A stretch of DNA of 64,000 nt from Clostridium amylolyticum (GCF_900142075.1 NZ_FQZO01000009.1:62001-126000); one strand, 5' to 3'. Positions 8,113 to 17,656 are shown, counted from the first letter of the stretch. The notes: a model not told the origin generated them from the sequence alone. Program-made: numbers and translations.

Positions 8113-9402
8113 TTATGCACTTTCAATGCCTTTTTTCTTTTTTGTTTTCTTAGGCTTTAATTGAGGTCTTTTTTCGCCTTCCGTAGCAATTATTTCAGGC
8201 TTTTTAGTAGTAATAGTATCTTTATTCACTATTATTTTTACTATTTCTTCATTAGATGGAACCTCAAACATAATATCTCTCATTATGTCTTCAATAATAG
8301 CTCTTAGCCCTCTAGCGCCAGTGTTTCTCTCTATAGCTTCATCTGCTATAGTTTCTAAAGCTTCTTTAGTAAACTCTAGCTCTACATTTTCTAATTCAAA
8401 CAATTTTTTATATTGTTTAACTAAAGCATTTTTGGGTTCGCTTAATATATTTACTAATACATCCCTACCTAAGGATTCTAAGGTTACTACTATAGGAAGT
8501 CTGCCAACAAATTCTGGAATTAATCCATACTTTAAAAGATCTCCAGGCATTATATCATTTAGTATTTTACCAATATCCTTTTCGTTTTTAGATTGTATTT
8601 CTGCTCCAAAACCAATAGTGCTCTTTCTTGTTCTCTTTTCAATTATCTTGTCAATGCCATCAAAAGCTCCACCACAAATAAATAATATATTAGTAGTGTT
8701 TATTTGAATAAACTCTTGATGTGGATGCTTTCTTCCGCCTTGTGGTGGCACAGAAGCTGTGGTTCCCTCAAGTATTTTAAGCAATGCTTGCTGTACACCT
8801 TCTCCAGAAACATCCCTAGTTATAGATGGATTTTCAGACTTTCTTGCTATCTTATCGATCTCATCTATATATATTATTCCTTTTTCCGCTCTTTCAATAT
8901 CATAATCAGAATTTTGAATAAGCTTTAAAAGTATATTTTCCACATCTTCTCCTACATAACCAGCTTCAGTTAATGTAGTAGCATCTGCAATAGCAAAAGG
9001 CACGTTTAAAAATTTTGCTAAAGTCTGTGCTAAAAGTGTCTTACCAGAACCAGTGGGACCTAAAAGTAATATATTACTCTTTTGAAGTTCCACATCTGAA
9101 TCATCATCGTTAGAGTTGATACGTTTGTAATGATTATAGACAGCTACTGCTAAAGACTTCTTTGCATTGTCCTGTCCTATGACGTATTGATCTAAATAGT
9201 TCTTAATTTCTGAAGGCTTTGGCAGGGTAGCTGAATCAAATTGTAGTGATTCTTCAAATTCATCTGCTATGATCTCAGAACATAATTCAATACACTCATC
9301 ACAAATATAAACCCCTGGGCCAGCAATTAATCTTCTAACTTGATCTTGGTTTTTACCACAAAAGGAACATTTGAGCTGCTTTTTATCGTCATATTTTGCC
9401 AT
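8113..9402 (-). CDS. clpX: ClpX, AAA+ unfoldase subunit of ClpXP
   Basis: 429 residues. An N-terminal C4 zinc-binding domain (CSFCGK, then CDECIELC) is followed by the AAA+ module with Walker A GPTGSGKT, Walker [10 protein letters not shown], pore loop GYVGED and the GARGLR sensor-2 motif. ClpX unfolds tagged substrates and feeds them to ClpP. The IGFGAE loop that docks on ClpP is present. The start chosen is ATG 9402, because GAGGTG lies seven bases upstream and the GTG at 9411 is part of that site. It lies 33 bases after clpP, so the two are an operon. The Lys-rich tail ([10 protein letters not shown]) is normal for the clostridial protein. Confidence 0.97.
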   Translation of the reverse strand: MAKYDDKKQLKCSFCGKNQDQVRRLIAGPGVYICDECIELCSEIIADEFEESLQFDSATLPKPSEIKNYLDQYVIGQDNAKKSLAVAVYNHYKRINSNDDDSDVELQKSNILLLGPTGSGKTLLAQTLAKFLNVPFAIADATTLTEAGYVGEDVENILLKLIQNSDYDIERAEKGIIYIDEIDKIARKSENPSITRDVSGEGVQQALLKILEGTTASVPPQGGRKHPHQEFIQINTTNILFICGGAFDGIDKIIEKRTRKSTIGFGAEIQSKNEKDIGKILNDIMPGDLLKYGLIPEFVGRLPIVVTLESLGRDVLVNILSEPKNALVKQYKKLFELENVELEFTKEALETIADEAIERNTGARGLRAIIEDIMRDIMFEVPSNEEIVKIIVNKDTITTKKPEIIATEGEKRPQLKPKKTKKKKGIESA

Positions 9403-9435
9403 TAAATACACCTCACTCAGGGTTTAGAATAATAT

Positions 9436-10047
9436 CTATTCAGATTTTTCCTTAGGATTTACCACGGTATTTTTTTCAATTACTTTGTCTATTAAACCAT
9501 ATTCTTTAGCTTCTGCCGCAGTCATGAAATAATCTCTTTCAACATCTTTATTTATCTTCTCTAGTGGTACTCCTGTTTTTTCACTTAAAATCTTATTAAG
9601 TGTTTCTTTAGTTCTTAAAATTCTTCTTGCATGGATATCTATATCTGTAGCTTGACCTTGGAAGCCTCCTAGAGGCTGATGAATCATAATTTCACTATTT
9701 GGTAAAGCATACCTTTTCCCCTTTGTACCTGCTGTCAAAAGGAAAGATCCCATGGAAGCAGCCATGCCGATGCATATAGTGCTTACATCTGGCTTTATAT
9801 ACTGCATGGTATCGTAAATAGCCATACCTGATGTAATAGATCCACCTGGGCTGTTTATATAAATATAAATATCCTTATCAGGATCCTCGCTTTCTAAGAA
9901 TAGCAATTGTGATACTACTAAATTAGCAGTTACGTCATTTATTTCTCCACTGAGCATTATTATTCTATCTTTTAATAATCTAGAGAATATATCATAAGAT
10001 CTTTCTCCTCTATTAGTTTGCTCAACAACTACTGGTACTAAACTCAT
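9436..10047 (-). CDS. clpP: ClpP, ATP-dependent protease proteolytic subunit
   Basis: A 203-residue serine peptidase of family S14. The triad is visible: Ser98 in GMAASMGS, His123 in MIHQPLGG, Asp172 in VERDYFM. The N-terminal [10 protein letters not shown] is the usual start of the mature, axial-loop-bearing end. It forms a 14-mer that degrades proteins delivered by ClpX (next gene) or ClpC. The C-terminus is about eight residues longer than the 194-195 typical of bacilli, and the extra part is charged. The ribosome site GGAGGGAG is well placed. It is separated from tig by a terminator at 10183-10206. Confidence 0.97.
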   Translation of the reverse strand: MSLVPVVVEQTNRGERSYDIFSRLLKDRIIMLSGEINDVTANLVVSQLLFLESEDPDKDIYIYINSPGGSITSGMAIYDTMQYIKPDVSTICIGMAASMGSFLLTAGTKGKRYALPNSEIMIHQPLGGFQGQATDIDIHARRILRTKETLNKILSEKTGVPLEKINKDVERDYFMTAAEAKEYGLIDKVIEKNTVVNPKEKSE

Positions 10048-10182
10048 AAAACTCCCTCCTTAAAATTGAAACAATTAACACCACATGAATTATTCTATAT
10101 ATAAATATAAGTATTTATACTTAAATTATATATAAAAAGTTGCATTTTGTTAATGCTAAATCTCTAAATTAATTGTAAAATA

Positions 10183-10206
10183 ATTGCCAGAAACATTTCT
10201 GGCAAT
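10183..10206 (-). terminator. Terminator after tig
   Basis: ATTGCCAGAAA and TTTCTGGCAAT form a perfect 11-bp stem with a two-base loop. On the minus strand it is followed by TATTTTAC. Confidence 0.75.
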
Positions 10207-10222
10207 CACTATGATGAATATA

Positions 10223-11515
10223 TTACTCTATTATATTAGCATTTTCAACTAGTATTTTTATAGTTTTTTCTGTTACTACATCTAATTTTATCACTTGCTC
10301 TTGAGCTTTAAGCAAAAGATCTGCCATTTTTTCTGGTTCTTTATCACTATATTGCTTAGCAAGCTCTAAAGCTTTAGCTTTTAATTCTTCGTCCTCAGCT
10401 TCAATATTTTCTGCTTTTGCTATTTTATCTAAAACAAGGTCTGTTTTAACCTTTCTTTCAGCATTTTCTTTCATATAGTCTCTCATTTTTTCTTCAGTAT
10501 TATTAGTGAATTCATAATATGACTGAAGATCTAAACCTTGATATTGTAGTCTTGACTCTAGATCTTTTAACATTGCATCTACTTCTTTAGTTACCATAAC
10601 TTCTGGTATTTCAACTTTTGCATTGTCCACTACTGTATTTATAAGGTTTTCTTCGAATTCTCTCTTTGCTCTTAAATCATTGGATTCACTTATTTTACTT
10701 CTAATATCATTTTTTAATTCTTCTAACGTATCAAACTCAGAAACTTCTTGAGCAAATTCATCATCTAATGCTGGAAGCTCTTTAACTTTTATCTCTTTTA
10801 CAGTAACTTCAAAAGTGGCAGGTTTTCCGTTTAGGTCTTCTTTTCCATAATTTTCAGGGAAAGAAACGGAGATATTTTTCATTTCATTTACTTTTACGCC
10901 AACTAATTGATCTTCAAAATCACCAATAAATGTTCCTGAACCTATTTCTAGTGGATAATCTTTTCCTTCTCCACCTTCAAATGCAACTCCATCTATAAAT
11001 CCTTTAAAGTCTATAACAGCAATATTTCCTTTTTCTACTGAGCCTTCAGACTTAACTTCTACTCTTGCATTTTTTTCACTCATAGCATTTAATTGTTTTT
11101 CAACATCTTCTTCTGATACTTCATAAGCTACTTTTTTCACTTCTACGTTTTTGTATTCACCTAATTCAACTTCTGGTACTACTACTACTTTAGCCTTGTA
11201 GATAAAATCTTTTCCTTCTTCTACTTCTACTATATCAATTTGTGGATAATCTACAGGTTTAACTGAACTTTCATCTAGTGCTTTAGGATATGTTTCTTCT
11301 ATAGCAAAATTAATGGCATCTTCATAAAGTACTCCTATACCATAATATTGCTTTACCATATTCATTGGAACTTTACCTTTTCTAAATCCTGGCACATTAA
11401 AATTTCTTGCATTTTTATTATATGATTTTTTTAATGCTTCACCAAATTTTTGTGCTTCCACTGTTATTTCTAATTCAACAACATTTGTCTCTATTTTTTG
11501 CATTTTTACGTTCAT
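10223..11515 (-). CDS. tig: Trigger factor, ribosome-bound chaperone and prolyl isomerase
   Basis: 430 residues, the usual length. The N-terminal ribosome-binding domain carries the signature [12 protein letters not shown] (positions 39-50, GFRKGK loop). A central FKBP-type peptidyl-prolyl isomerase domain ([15 protein letters not shown] through SFPENYG) follows, and then a helical chaperone domain ends in an acidic and helical tail. It binds near the ribosomal exit tunnel and shields nascent chains. The order tig-clpP-clpX-lonB-lon is conserved in Firmicutes. The first ATG fits GGAGGAG seven bases upstream. It has its own promoter (11574-11603). Confidence 0.97.
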   Translation of the reverse strand: MNVKMQKIETNVVELEITVEAQKFGEALKKSYNKNARNFNVPGFRKGKVPMNMVKQYYGIGVLYEDAINFAIEETYPKALDESSVKPVDYPQIDIVEVEEGKDFIYKAKVVVVPEVELGEYKNVEVKKVAYEVSEEDVEKQLNAMSEKNARVEVKSEGSVEKGNIAVIDFKGFIDGVAFEGGEGKDYPLEIGSGTFIGDFEDQLVGVKVNEMKNISVSFPENYGKEDLNGKPATFEVTVKEIKVKELPALDDEFAQEVSEFDTLEELKNDIRSKISESNDLRAKREFEENLINTVVDNAKVEIPEVMVTKEVDAMLKDLESRLQYQGLDLQSYYEFTNNTEEKMRDYMKENAERKVKTDLVLDKIAKAENIEAEDEELKAKALELAKQYSDKEPEKMADLLLKAQEQVIKLDVVTEKTIKILVENANIIE

Positions 11516-11573
11516 TATAAGACTCCTCCTAAATCCGTTAAGTTAATAAGCAATAAAATTTACTAACTACGTT

Positions 11574-11603
11574 ATTATATCACAATACTTGATTTATTTT
11601 CAA
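11574..11603 (-). promoter_or_regulatory. SigA-type promoter of tig
   Basis: On the minus strand TTGAAA (11598-11603) and TATAAT (11574-11579) are 18 bases apart, with TGTGA just before the -10 as an extended element. Confidence 0.65.
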
Positions 11604-11656
11604 ATATTATTAAACTTATTTTATTTTATAGAAGATTATTGTTAATTTTTACTCCA

Positions 11657-12463
11657 CTAAAGCACTTTTCCATCCGGGCTTATGGTCTTTTTAGCACCAT
11701 CCACGGTAACTTCTAAACCTTTATCAGTGATATTGCCAAATATTATCTCCTTACCGCTGATATTTTTTATATAGGTATGAGTATTGGTCTTACTATCTAC
11801 CATCCAAATATATTTATCTGTTTTAAACCAAGGCATTAAGCTTATATAAGCTATGTTATCCTCACTAATATACTTTGGAGTTCCATGCCATATAAATTGA
11901 GGATTCTTAGAAAGTGTCTTATCTTTATATATCTTAGACTTATTTTTGGTGGTGTAAAATTTGTAAGTTAAATCTTTAACTGAGTTATCCACAGATAGTT
12001 CAAGCATATCTTGAGTAGTTCCATCTAATATTATCATCTTTCTTCCCGATGGGCTTATATCAAAAGAGGCTTTATCATTTCCAGTTAAAAATTTAAATTT
12101 AATGATAGAATCACTCTGCTCATACACAGCTCTAGCATTGGTTCCATCTGGAAGCTTTATTTCAAAATACTTCTCTTCAACCTTCTCTTCAACTTTCTTT
12201 TCACTTTCATTATCTTTGTCTTTATTGCTAGATAAAGAGCTCTTATTTTCATTATTCTCTGTTACCGTAGTATTCTGATTATCCTTATATTTTGCTTGTA
12301 ACTCTTTATATAATTGACTTTCAGTAAAGAATTTAGAAACAGGACTCCAGTATAATAAACTAAAGGATGCAATTACTATGAGAAGAACTAGGAAAGCTAT
12401 TCTCTTTCTTCTTTGTTTTTTTCTTCTTTCGTATTCCTTACTAAAAATACTAGGCTTACCCAC
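11657..12463 (-). CDS. Membrane-anchored extracytoplasmic protein of unknown function
   Basis: 268 residues, not recognised. The short basic N-terminus (KEYERRKKQRRKR) precedes one membrane helix (IAFLVLLIVIASFSLLYW, about 23-40). That gives an N-in topology with the rest outside. A low-complexity Asn/Ser/Glu/Lys linker (about 60-95) is followed by a beta-rich domain with repeated ISPSG- and ISPDGK-like turns and Trp-containing strands (PQFIWHG, YIWMVDS), as in propeller-type repeats. It stands alone between tig and a Cys-rich gene. A cell-wall-facing role fits the linker. No function is claimed. Confidence 0.8.
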   Translation of the reverse strand: MGKPSIFSKEYERRKKQRRKRIAFLVLLIVIASFSLLYWSPVSKFFTESQLYKELQAKYKDNQNTTVTENNENKSSLSSNKDKDNESEKKVEEKVEEKYFEIKLPDGTNARAVYEQSDSIIKFKFLTGNDKASFDISPSGRKMIILDGTTQDMLELSVDNSVKDLTYKFYTTKNKSKIYKDKTLSKNPQFIWHGTPKYISEDNIAYISLMPWFKTDKYIWMVDSKTNTHTYIKNISGKEIIFGNITDKGLEVTVDGAKKTISPDGKVL

Positions 12464-12600
12464 GTTATATCCCTCCTAGCTTTAAATTTTGCACTATTAT
12501 ATATTATAACGTAAAGTTATATGATTTAGTAACTATTTTTGCAAATATATTATTACTAAATTTATTTAAGCAAAGTACACGCAATAAAGTACATACAATA

Positions 12601-12744
12601 AAGTGATTCTTAGCTTCATATGAAGTTTGCTTAAAAGGAATACGCCTCCATCTGAAGCTTAGAAGAACTTATCCATGAGCTTAGCGCTCATTATTCCGCC
12701 ATTTGAAGAAGTGAGGGGATTAGGAGCGCTAAGCTCATGGATAA
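12601..12744 (+). repeat. Repeat family B, copy 2 (perfect 21-bp stem)
   Basis: Begins AAGTGATTCTTAGC and shares the TTGCTTAAAAGGAATAC core. Positions 12669-12689 and 12724-12744 are exact reverse complements (21 bp, starting TTATCCATGAGC), closing an inner hairpin, and CTTAGCTTCA pairs with TGAAGCTTAG in the upstream arm with one mismatch. It lies between two minus-strand genes, just past the stop of the 12757 gene. The 293-base gap holds only this element and a short direct repeat (AAAGTACA-x-GCAATA / AAAGTACATACAATA) before it. Confidence 0.8.
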
Positions 12745-12756
12745 AATACCACCTAA

Positions 12757-12930
12757 TTAATTTTCAGATGGTAATTTAAGCTTAATAGTACCGTCCTTTC
12801 CCAGACTATTATTTTGCTTTTTGCAGCATCCTCCTCCATTACCACAACACTTACCTTTTTCACGATATATATTATCAGAATAATCTTCATATTCCGGCGT
12901 ATCCTTGAGCAAAGACTTTTCATTATACAT
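12757..12930 (-). CDS. Small Cys/Gly-rich protein
   Basis: 57 residues from ATG 12930, preceded by AAGGA ten bases upstream. A GTG at 12939 would overlap that site. The N-terminal half is acidic (DTPEYEDYSDNIY). It is followed by a compact cluster EKGKCCGNGGGCCKK with two CC pairs around a Gly-rich turn, and a Lys/Ser tail. There is no membrane helix or signal peptide. The CC-x5-CC spacing could bind a metal or form disulfides in a spore layer. It differs from the Cys-rich membrane proteins at 2061-3015 in having no hydrophobic segment. Function unknown. Confidence 0.7.
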   Translation of the reverse strand: MYNEKSLLKDTPEYEDYSDNIYREKGKCCGNGGGCCKKQNNSLGKDGTIKLKLPSEN

Positions 12931-12996
12931 TTTTATCACATCCTTAACCCTAATTTACCATAGAGTAAATTTCAACACAATATTTTTTAAAAAATA

Positions 12997-13040
12997 ACCC
13001 ATGTAAAAACATCATCTAAATTCTATGCATTTACATGGGT
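12997..13040 (-). terminator. Terminator of the M23 peptidase gene
   Basis: ACCCATGTAAA and TTTACATGGGT form an 11-bp stem. On the minus strand it is followed by TATTTTTT. Confidence 0.75.
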
Positions 13041-13050
13041 ATTTATACTT

Positions 13051-14370
13051 TTATTTTATATAATTTAATGGGTTTACTGCATCTCCGTTTATTCTTACCT
13101 CAAAATGAAGGTGATCTCCTGTTCCTACTCCGGTATTTCCTACAGTAGCAATAACTTGTCCCTGATTAACTGATTGATTTCTTGATACCAACAAGGAATT
13201 GCAATGTGCATATAAAGTTTGATACCCATTGCCATGATTAACTATAACTACATTTCCGTATCCACTCATTACCCCTGCAAAATCTACTACCCCAGACTTA
13301 GAGGCTTTAATGGGTGTGCCTTTTGGAGAAGCTAAATCTATACCTTTATGCATTCTCATTTCATTATAAACAGGGTGCATTCTCATACCAAAGGGTGAGG
13401 TTAATATTCCATTAGTAGGACGTATAAATCCACTATTTTTATCAGGGGAAGTGGGTTTTTCTATAGGTGGTTTCTCCTTATTAGCATTCTCCTCTTTTTC
13501 CCTTTTTTCATTTAATTCATTTATGAATTTATCCATCTGCTTTTGAAGCTCATCATTAATATTATCTAAAGAAGAAATTTCTTTTTGAAGTTTCTTTTCT
13601 TCATTGTTTAATGAATTGTACTTAGATTGTTTCTCATTTTCTATTGTTTTAAGCTCCTTGGCTTTAACATCTAAAACTTTCTTCTCATTTAATAAATCCA
13701 ATTTAGTAGCTTGTACACTATTTTGCTCCATGGAAACCTGAGATTTTTGTGCATTTAAATCCTCTACTTTTTTACTCAGGAGTTCCTTATCTTTATCTAA
13801 CTCTAGCTGTATACTTTTTACTTTATTAATTAAAGACATATCCGTTTCTACTATTCTGCTAATAGTGGCTGCTCTTGAAATAAGATCTCCTAAGTTTTTG
13901 CTATTCAAAAGTATAAGTAAAAATTCATCATAAGGATTATTTTTATACATACTTCTTAATCTTTTACCTAAGAGCTCTTCTTTACTCTTTTTTTCAGCTT
14001 CTTTTTCTTCGATATTCTTTTTAATTTCATTTATTTTATTTTCTGTGGTATTAATATTATCTTGAATGACGTCTATCTTATTTTGCATTTCGTTAATTTT
14101 AGACTGAATCTGATTTATTTTTGTTTCTGAAGCTGCAATTTGCGAAGCTTTTTCTTCCAACTCATTATTAACTATATCTATTTCACTTTTTACTGCATTT
14201 TTATTATTATTAACCTCATTCTTTTGCCCTTCCAGCTGCTTCATCTTCTCTTTATTCTGCTCAATGTTTTTTTGCTTGTCCTCTATGTAATCTGGCGCAG
14301 CTTGTACCACGCTTATCTGTGTGCATAATATAATTGATGCTACCATTATGGATAAATATTTTTTACTCAT
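13051..14370 (-). CDS. Secreted murein hydrolase: coiled coil plus M23 peptidase domain
   Basis: 439 residues. A signal peptide (about 1-24, cleavage near VQAA-PDY) is followed by a very long coiled coil with Lys/Glu/Asn heptads (about 28-295), a Pro/Lys linker, and a C-terminal LytM-type metallopeptidase domain. The domain shows MHKGIDLASPKGTPI, HGNGYQTLYAH and GDHLHFEVR, which carry the zinc-binding His and Asp residues. The layout is that of EnvC- and PcsB-like proteins, in which the coiled coil holds or regulates a peptidoglycan-cleaving domain during division or sporulation. All zinc ligands are present, so it should be an active endopeptidase rather than a pure activator. Confidence 0.9.
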   Translation of the reverse strand: MSKKYLSIMVASIILCTQISVVQAAPDYIEDKQKNIEQNKEKMKQLEGQKNEVNNNKNAVKSEIDIVNNELEEKASQIAASETKINQIQSKINEMQNKIDVIQDNINTTENKINEIKKNIEEKEAEKKSKEELLGKRLRSMYKNNPYDEFLLILLNSKNLGDLISRAATISRIVETDMSLINKVKSIQLELDKDKELLSKKVEDLNAQKSQVSMEQNSVQATKLDLLNEKKVLDVKAKELKTIENEKQSKYNSLNNEEKKLQKEISSLDNINDELQKQMDKFINELNEKREKEENANKEKPPIEKPTSPDKNSGFIRPTNGILTSPFGMRMHPVYNEMRMHKGIDLASPKGTPIKASKSGVVDFAGVMSGYGNVVIVNHGNGYQTLYAHCNSLLVSRNQSVNQGQVIATVGNTGVGTGDHLHFEVRINGDAVNPLNYIK

Positions 14371-14464
14371 AATATATTTCCCCTTATTTTAAACTTTTTA
14401 TGGCATAATCACCCAACTCCATTATACTATAAATTTGTCGTAAAATATAAAAAATTTGTAAAAA

Positions 14465-14693
14465 AATTGAGAATTTAAAATTGAGAATTTAAAATGAAGG
14501 AAGAAACTCACAGAGTTTCTTTGAATATATAAAAAAAGAAACTCCGCCAAGAGTTTCCTTTTTGATGCTTATAAAAAAACTTCTGTGGAGTTTTTTTATA
14601 TATTAAATTTAAAATTTCAACAGGAATTTTTTCCTTCATTCAATTCTAAATTGTGAATTTTAAATTGATGAAGAATTTTAAATTTCTGAATTA
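14465..14693. repeat. Repeat family A, copy 2
   Basis: A+T-rich ends (TTGAGAATTTAAAATTGAGA / TCAATTCTAAATTGTGAATT) around three hairpins: GAAACTC-aca-GAGTTTC, GAAACTC-cgccaa-GAGTTTC and AAAACTTC-tgt-GGAGTTTT. It fills the gap 14371-14690 between two minus-strand genes and overlaps the stop of the DUF4349 gene. Unlike most copies it is not between convergent genes. Nothing else is seen in that gap. Confidence 0.75.
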
Positions 14694-15590
14694 CTTTTTG
14701 CTCTTCTTCCTATATACCTTATAAACGATAAACCCTATTGGTATTATGATTACTAAATATGGTATTAATCCTATTATAAATAGGTATAGTCCTTGTAGTA
14801 TTGTTCCTAGAGAATTTAGGGATTGTTTAAATACAAGAGCTGTTTTTTGCCATATGGATTTTGGCATACCTTCTACTTTGGTTATTTGGGATACTTCTAT
14901 GACTTCTATATTTACGGTGGTGAGTTCTACTAAATTATCCATTTTCTTTAGGCTGCCAGTTAAGTTTTCTATTTCATACCTTATATTTGAAAGTTCTTTT
15001 TCCAGTTGAAGTACATCTTCAAGTTTTGTAGCTTTTTTTAATAACTCTAGCACCCTTTCTTCTCTAACATTTAGGGTTTTAAGCCTAGCTTCTGTATCGA
15101 TATATTGACTTGTTATGTCTTCTCCATTTACTTGCTTTTGAAGTATATTACTTATGGTGGATATTTTGTTTAAAAATTCATCAAAGTTCTTTTTTGGAAC
15201 CCTTATGGTAAAATGTGCTCTTCTACTTTGAAAATTGGTATTACCATATCCTTTTCCCATAAGGTCAGAATTTTCAATGTATCCTCCCATAGTTTCAGAT
15301 AAGTTAGCTATTCCATTTAAAGTTTCATCATAGCCCACGGTTTCCACTGTAAGACTTGCTCTTTTGATAACTTTTCTTGCACTATCCTGTAAAGGCTTTT
15401 CTTTAGAATTCTCAGCATTTTTATTTTCTGTAGAAGCTACAGAACCGTCTTTAATACTAAGTTCTTGTTTTGACTTATCCATGGAACTATTTTTTGCTGC
15501 TCCAGGGGAAGCGTCTGATTTTTTACTACAAGCGGAGAAAATAAATAATAGAAACAATAAAGATGCAACAATCCTAATCTTTTTATTCAT
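14691..15590 (-). CDS. DUF4349-type lipoprotein
   Basis: 299 residues. A lipoprotein signal (LLFLLFIFSAC, Cys21) is followed by a Ser/Lys-rich linker and a domain starting KVIKRASLTVET (about 77). That domain contains the long helical pair ITSQYIDTEARLKTLNVREERVLELL and LEDVLQLEKELSNIRYEIE, which is typical of DUF4349. Near 265-290 a membrane segment (LYLFIIGLIPYLVIIIPIGFIVYKVY) precedes a basic tail. The protein would thus be held at the outer face of the membrane by lipid and by a C-terminal helix. Family members have no proven biochemical role. The stop lies inside repeat A copy 2. Confidence 0.85.
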   Translation of the reverse strand: MNKKIRIVASLLFLLFIFSACSKKSDASPGAAKNSSMDKSKQELSIKDGSVASTENKNAENSKEKPLQDSARKVIKRASLTVETVGYDETLNGIANLSETMGGYIENSDLMGKGYGNTNFQSRRAHFTIRVPKKNFDEFLNKISTISNILQKQVNGEDITSQYIDTEARLKTLNVREERVLELLKKATKLEDVLQLEKELSNIRYEIENLTGSLKKMDNLVELTTVNIEVIEVSQITKVEGMPKSIWQKTALVFKQSLNSLGTILQGLYLFIIGLIPYLVIIIPIGFIVYKVYRKKSKK

Positions 15591-15663
15591 TTAATACACT
15601 CCTCATATTTCCTCTTTAAAATGTATACGATTTCTTGACACAAAAGATTACCTTACATATAAA

Positions 15664-15691
15664 ATAAAAAAAGCCAGCATAAAGCTGACTT
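15664..15691 (-). terminator. Terminator of murQ
   Basis: AAGcCAGC and GCTGaCTT form a stem with one mismatch. On the minus strand it is followed by seven T. Confidence 0.75.
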
Positions 15692-15704
15692 TTAAAATGT
15701 ATCA

Positions 15705-16613
15705 TTACTTAATTTGTTCTAAGGCTTTGGCTATATATCCTTTATTTTCATTTAATATCTTATTAGCTTTTTCTTTGTTTAAACCGCTTTCTAACATAAA
15801 TATAGCTAACTTAACATTGTAATCTGTTTCTTTTAGTATCTCTTCAGCTTTGTTTTCATCTATGTCAGTGGCTAACATCACAATCCTTTTTGCTCTAACT
15901 CTTAGCTTCTCGTTAGAAGGCTGAACATCCACCATAAGATTACCATAAACTTTACCAAGCTTAATCATAGCTCCTGTAGATAGCATATTTAACACTAGCT
16001 TTTGCGCTGTACCAGATTTCATTCTTGTAGATCCCATTACCACCTCTGGACCTACCACTACTGATATTGGGCAATGTGCTATCTTTGCCATTTCACTTTC
16101 ATCATTCATGGTAACGCATAAAACTGCTGCACCTATTTCTTTTGCATATTCCATGCCTCCAATTACATAAGGAGTCCTTCCGGAGGCTGCAATGCCACAA
16201 ACCACATCATTTTCTGTTAGGTTCTTTGCTTTAAGATCATTTTTCCCTAGTTCCTTGTCATCTTCTGCGCCTTCTACAGCTTTAAATATAGCTGTGTGAC
16301 CTCCAGCAATAAGGCCTTGAACAAGCTCAAAATCAACCCCATATGTAGGTGGACATTCAGAGGCATCTAAAATACCTAGTCTTCCACTGGTACCAGCCCC
16401 CATATATATTAGTCGTCCACCTTTTAAAAGCCTTTCCGCAATAATATCTATTCCTTTAGCTATATCTTCTTTAACATTACCTACAGCCTCAGCAACCTTT
16501 TTATCTTCTTCATTAATTATTCTAACCATTTCCAAGGTACTTACACTATCTATATTCATAGTATTAGGGTTTCTTCCCTCTGTAGTCATTTTTGATAATC
16601 TTTCAATATTCAT
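15705..16613 (-). CDS. murQ: N-acetylmuramic acid 6-phosphate etherase
   Basis: 302 residues from ATG 16613 (GGAGG seven bases upstream; an in-frame start at 16634 would place that site inside the gene). MurQ cleaves the lactyl ether of MurNAc-6-phosphate, giving GlcNAc-6-phosphate and D-lactate in peptidoglycan recycling. The SIS domain shows [23 protein letters not shown] (positions about 57-79), GxASGRTPY and [12 protein letters not shown], which are family hallmarks. The C-terminal UBA-like part ([25 protein letters not shown]) is also present. No muramic-acid phosphotransferase or glycosidase gene is adjacent. It stands as a single-gene unit. Confidence 0.95.
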   Translation of the reverse strand: MNIERLSKMTTEGRNPNTMNIDSVSTLEMVRIINEEDKKVAEAVGNVKEDIAKGIDIIAERLLKGGRLIYMGAGTSGRLGILDASECPPTYGVDFELVQGLIAGGHTAIFKAVEGAEDDKELGKNDLKAKNLTENDVVCGIAASGRTPYVIGGMEYAKEIGAAVLCVTMNDESEMAKIAHCPISVVVGPEVVMGSTRMKSGTAQKLVLNMLSTGAMIKLGKVYGNLMVDVQPSNEKLRVRAKRIVMLATDIDENKAEEILKETDYNVKLAIFMLESGLNKEKANKILNENKGYIAKALEQIK

Positions 16614-16745
16614 AAAAACCTCCATATTTACCACTTTATTTTTGTTTTAATATTATATACTAGAAAATTTAAATTTACCAGTATATATACTAATAATTAT
16701 TATAGGGCAAATACGTTTTTTTTTAAAGTAAATTACTTAATTTAT

Positions 16746-17351
16746 CTATTTAAAACTATTAATTTTATCTATAACATCGTTGATGCTATTATCAAATTTA
16801 ATATTATACAATTCTTTAAATATGTTGCTAAGTACTTTTATATCTTCTAAGCATTTAATAATTTCTTCTCTTTTTTTTCTTAAGTTCTTATCATTTCCTT
16901 CTTCAAATTCTATACCAGACTTTATTTGCAGACATGATAAATTATACTGTTTTATTAAAAAGTCCAGCTTGTAATAAGCCTTTATAAGCTCCAAGGTACT
17001 AGATATTAAATTAGCCTCTGCCTGTGTTAATTCATTATCATTATTTCCTATAACATTTATAAGATCTGAATTCATTTTAGTTAATTTCTTTTGAGTTTTT
17101 GAATTTATTAGCAGGGGCTCCTTCTCTACATCATTAAAGGTAACCATGCCATGAGATACTACGGGTTTAAAATCCTTAAATTTATCTAAGCTTTTGTAAA
17201 CCTCATTTACGCTATCTTTTGAATAGTTCCAAACATTATCCCTTACATCTGAAGGTTTAGGTCTAATGTCACATCCCATATAAGAAATCAATAGTATAAG
17301 AATAAAGAATAAAAAAACAACTATTATTAAAAATTTTTTATTAATATACAT
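16746..17351 (-). CDS. Membrane-tethered protein of unknown function
   Basis: 201 residues from ATG 17351, supported by GGTGA eight bases before it. An N-terminal hydrophobic segment (FLIIVVFLFFILILLISYMGC) ends in a possible lipobox (SYMGC), so it may be a lipoprotein. The rest is helical and charged with no recognised motif: SKDSVNEVYKSLDKFKDFKP, a central Gln/Asn-rich helix, and a Leu/Ile-rich C-terminal half. There is no family match that I can name. It is a single gene, downstream of a gap that holds a possible small RNA. Confidence 0.7.
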   Translation of the reverse strand: MYINKKFLIIVVFLFFILILLISYMGCDIRPKPSDVRDNVWNYSKDSVNEVYKSLDKFKDFKPVVSHGMVTFNDVEKEPLLINSKTQKKLTKMNSDLINVIGNNDNELTQAEANLISSTLELIKAYYKLDFLIKQYNLSCLQIKSGIEFEEGNDKNLRKKREEIIKCLEDIKVLSNIFKELYNIKFDNSINDVIDKINSFK

Positions 17352-17442
17352 AAATAAAATCACCAAATATATTTTACTTATACATATGCATATTAAAATA
17401 AATTAAGAATTATTTTGCTATACAAAGTAAGTTTAAACTTTA

Positions 17443-17477
17443 AAAATTGCACGCATTTACTGTATGCGTGTAATTTT
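17443..17477. other. Orphan long hairpin
   Basis: AAAATTgCACGCAT and ATGCGTGtAATTTT form a 13-of-14 stem with a 7-base loop. It lies 92 bases before the start of the 17351 gene and has no neighbouring gene to terminate. It may be a leader element of that gene. Confidence 0.5.
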
Positions 17478-17517
17478 ATTATCAGATTATATTTTCACAA
17501 GAAAATTTCAAAAATTA

Positions 17518-17656
17518 TTGCAGACTTCCACTAAAGATGTTAGAATATTTATATAAATATTGAATATTTAATTAATTAGTTAACCCTTATAATATTTACC
17601 ATAAATCAATTCCTTAATATTTACCGAAAGATCCCCTTCATATGAAGGGGATCTTT
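17518..17656 (+). ncRNA. Possible small RNA with its own promoter and terminator
   Basis: TTGCAG (17518-17523), 17 bases, then TAGAAT (17541-17546) look like a SigA promoter on the plus strand. About 100 bases on is a perfect 30-base palindrome (17627-17656) followed on the plus strand by TTTATTATTG. No ORF lies between. Two near-repeats, CCTTATAATATTTACC and CCTTAATATTTACC, sit inside. The same hairpin could serve speD on the other strand. The gap 17352-17677 holds this and the orphan hairpin. Confidence 0.4.
17627..17656. terminator. 30-base perfect palindrome next to speD
   Basis: AAAGATCCCCTTCA-TA-TGAAGGGGATCTTT. The T-run is better on the plus strand (TTTTATT) than on the minus strand, but it is the only terminator near the speD stop. 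Confidence 0.75.

Noticed and set aside
10048..10222. CIRCE or CtsR operator upstream of clpP
   Set aside because: No TTAGCACTC-N9-GAGTGCTAA or GGTCAAA tandem is present. The AAGTATTTATACTT palindrome near 10110 is A+T-only and may be chance.
17585..17625. Two similar 14-16 base direct repeats as a CRISPR start
   Set aside because: Only two short units 12 bases apart, no further repeats, no cas genes.
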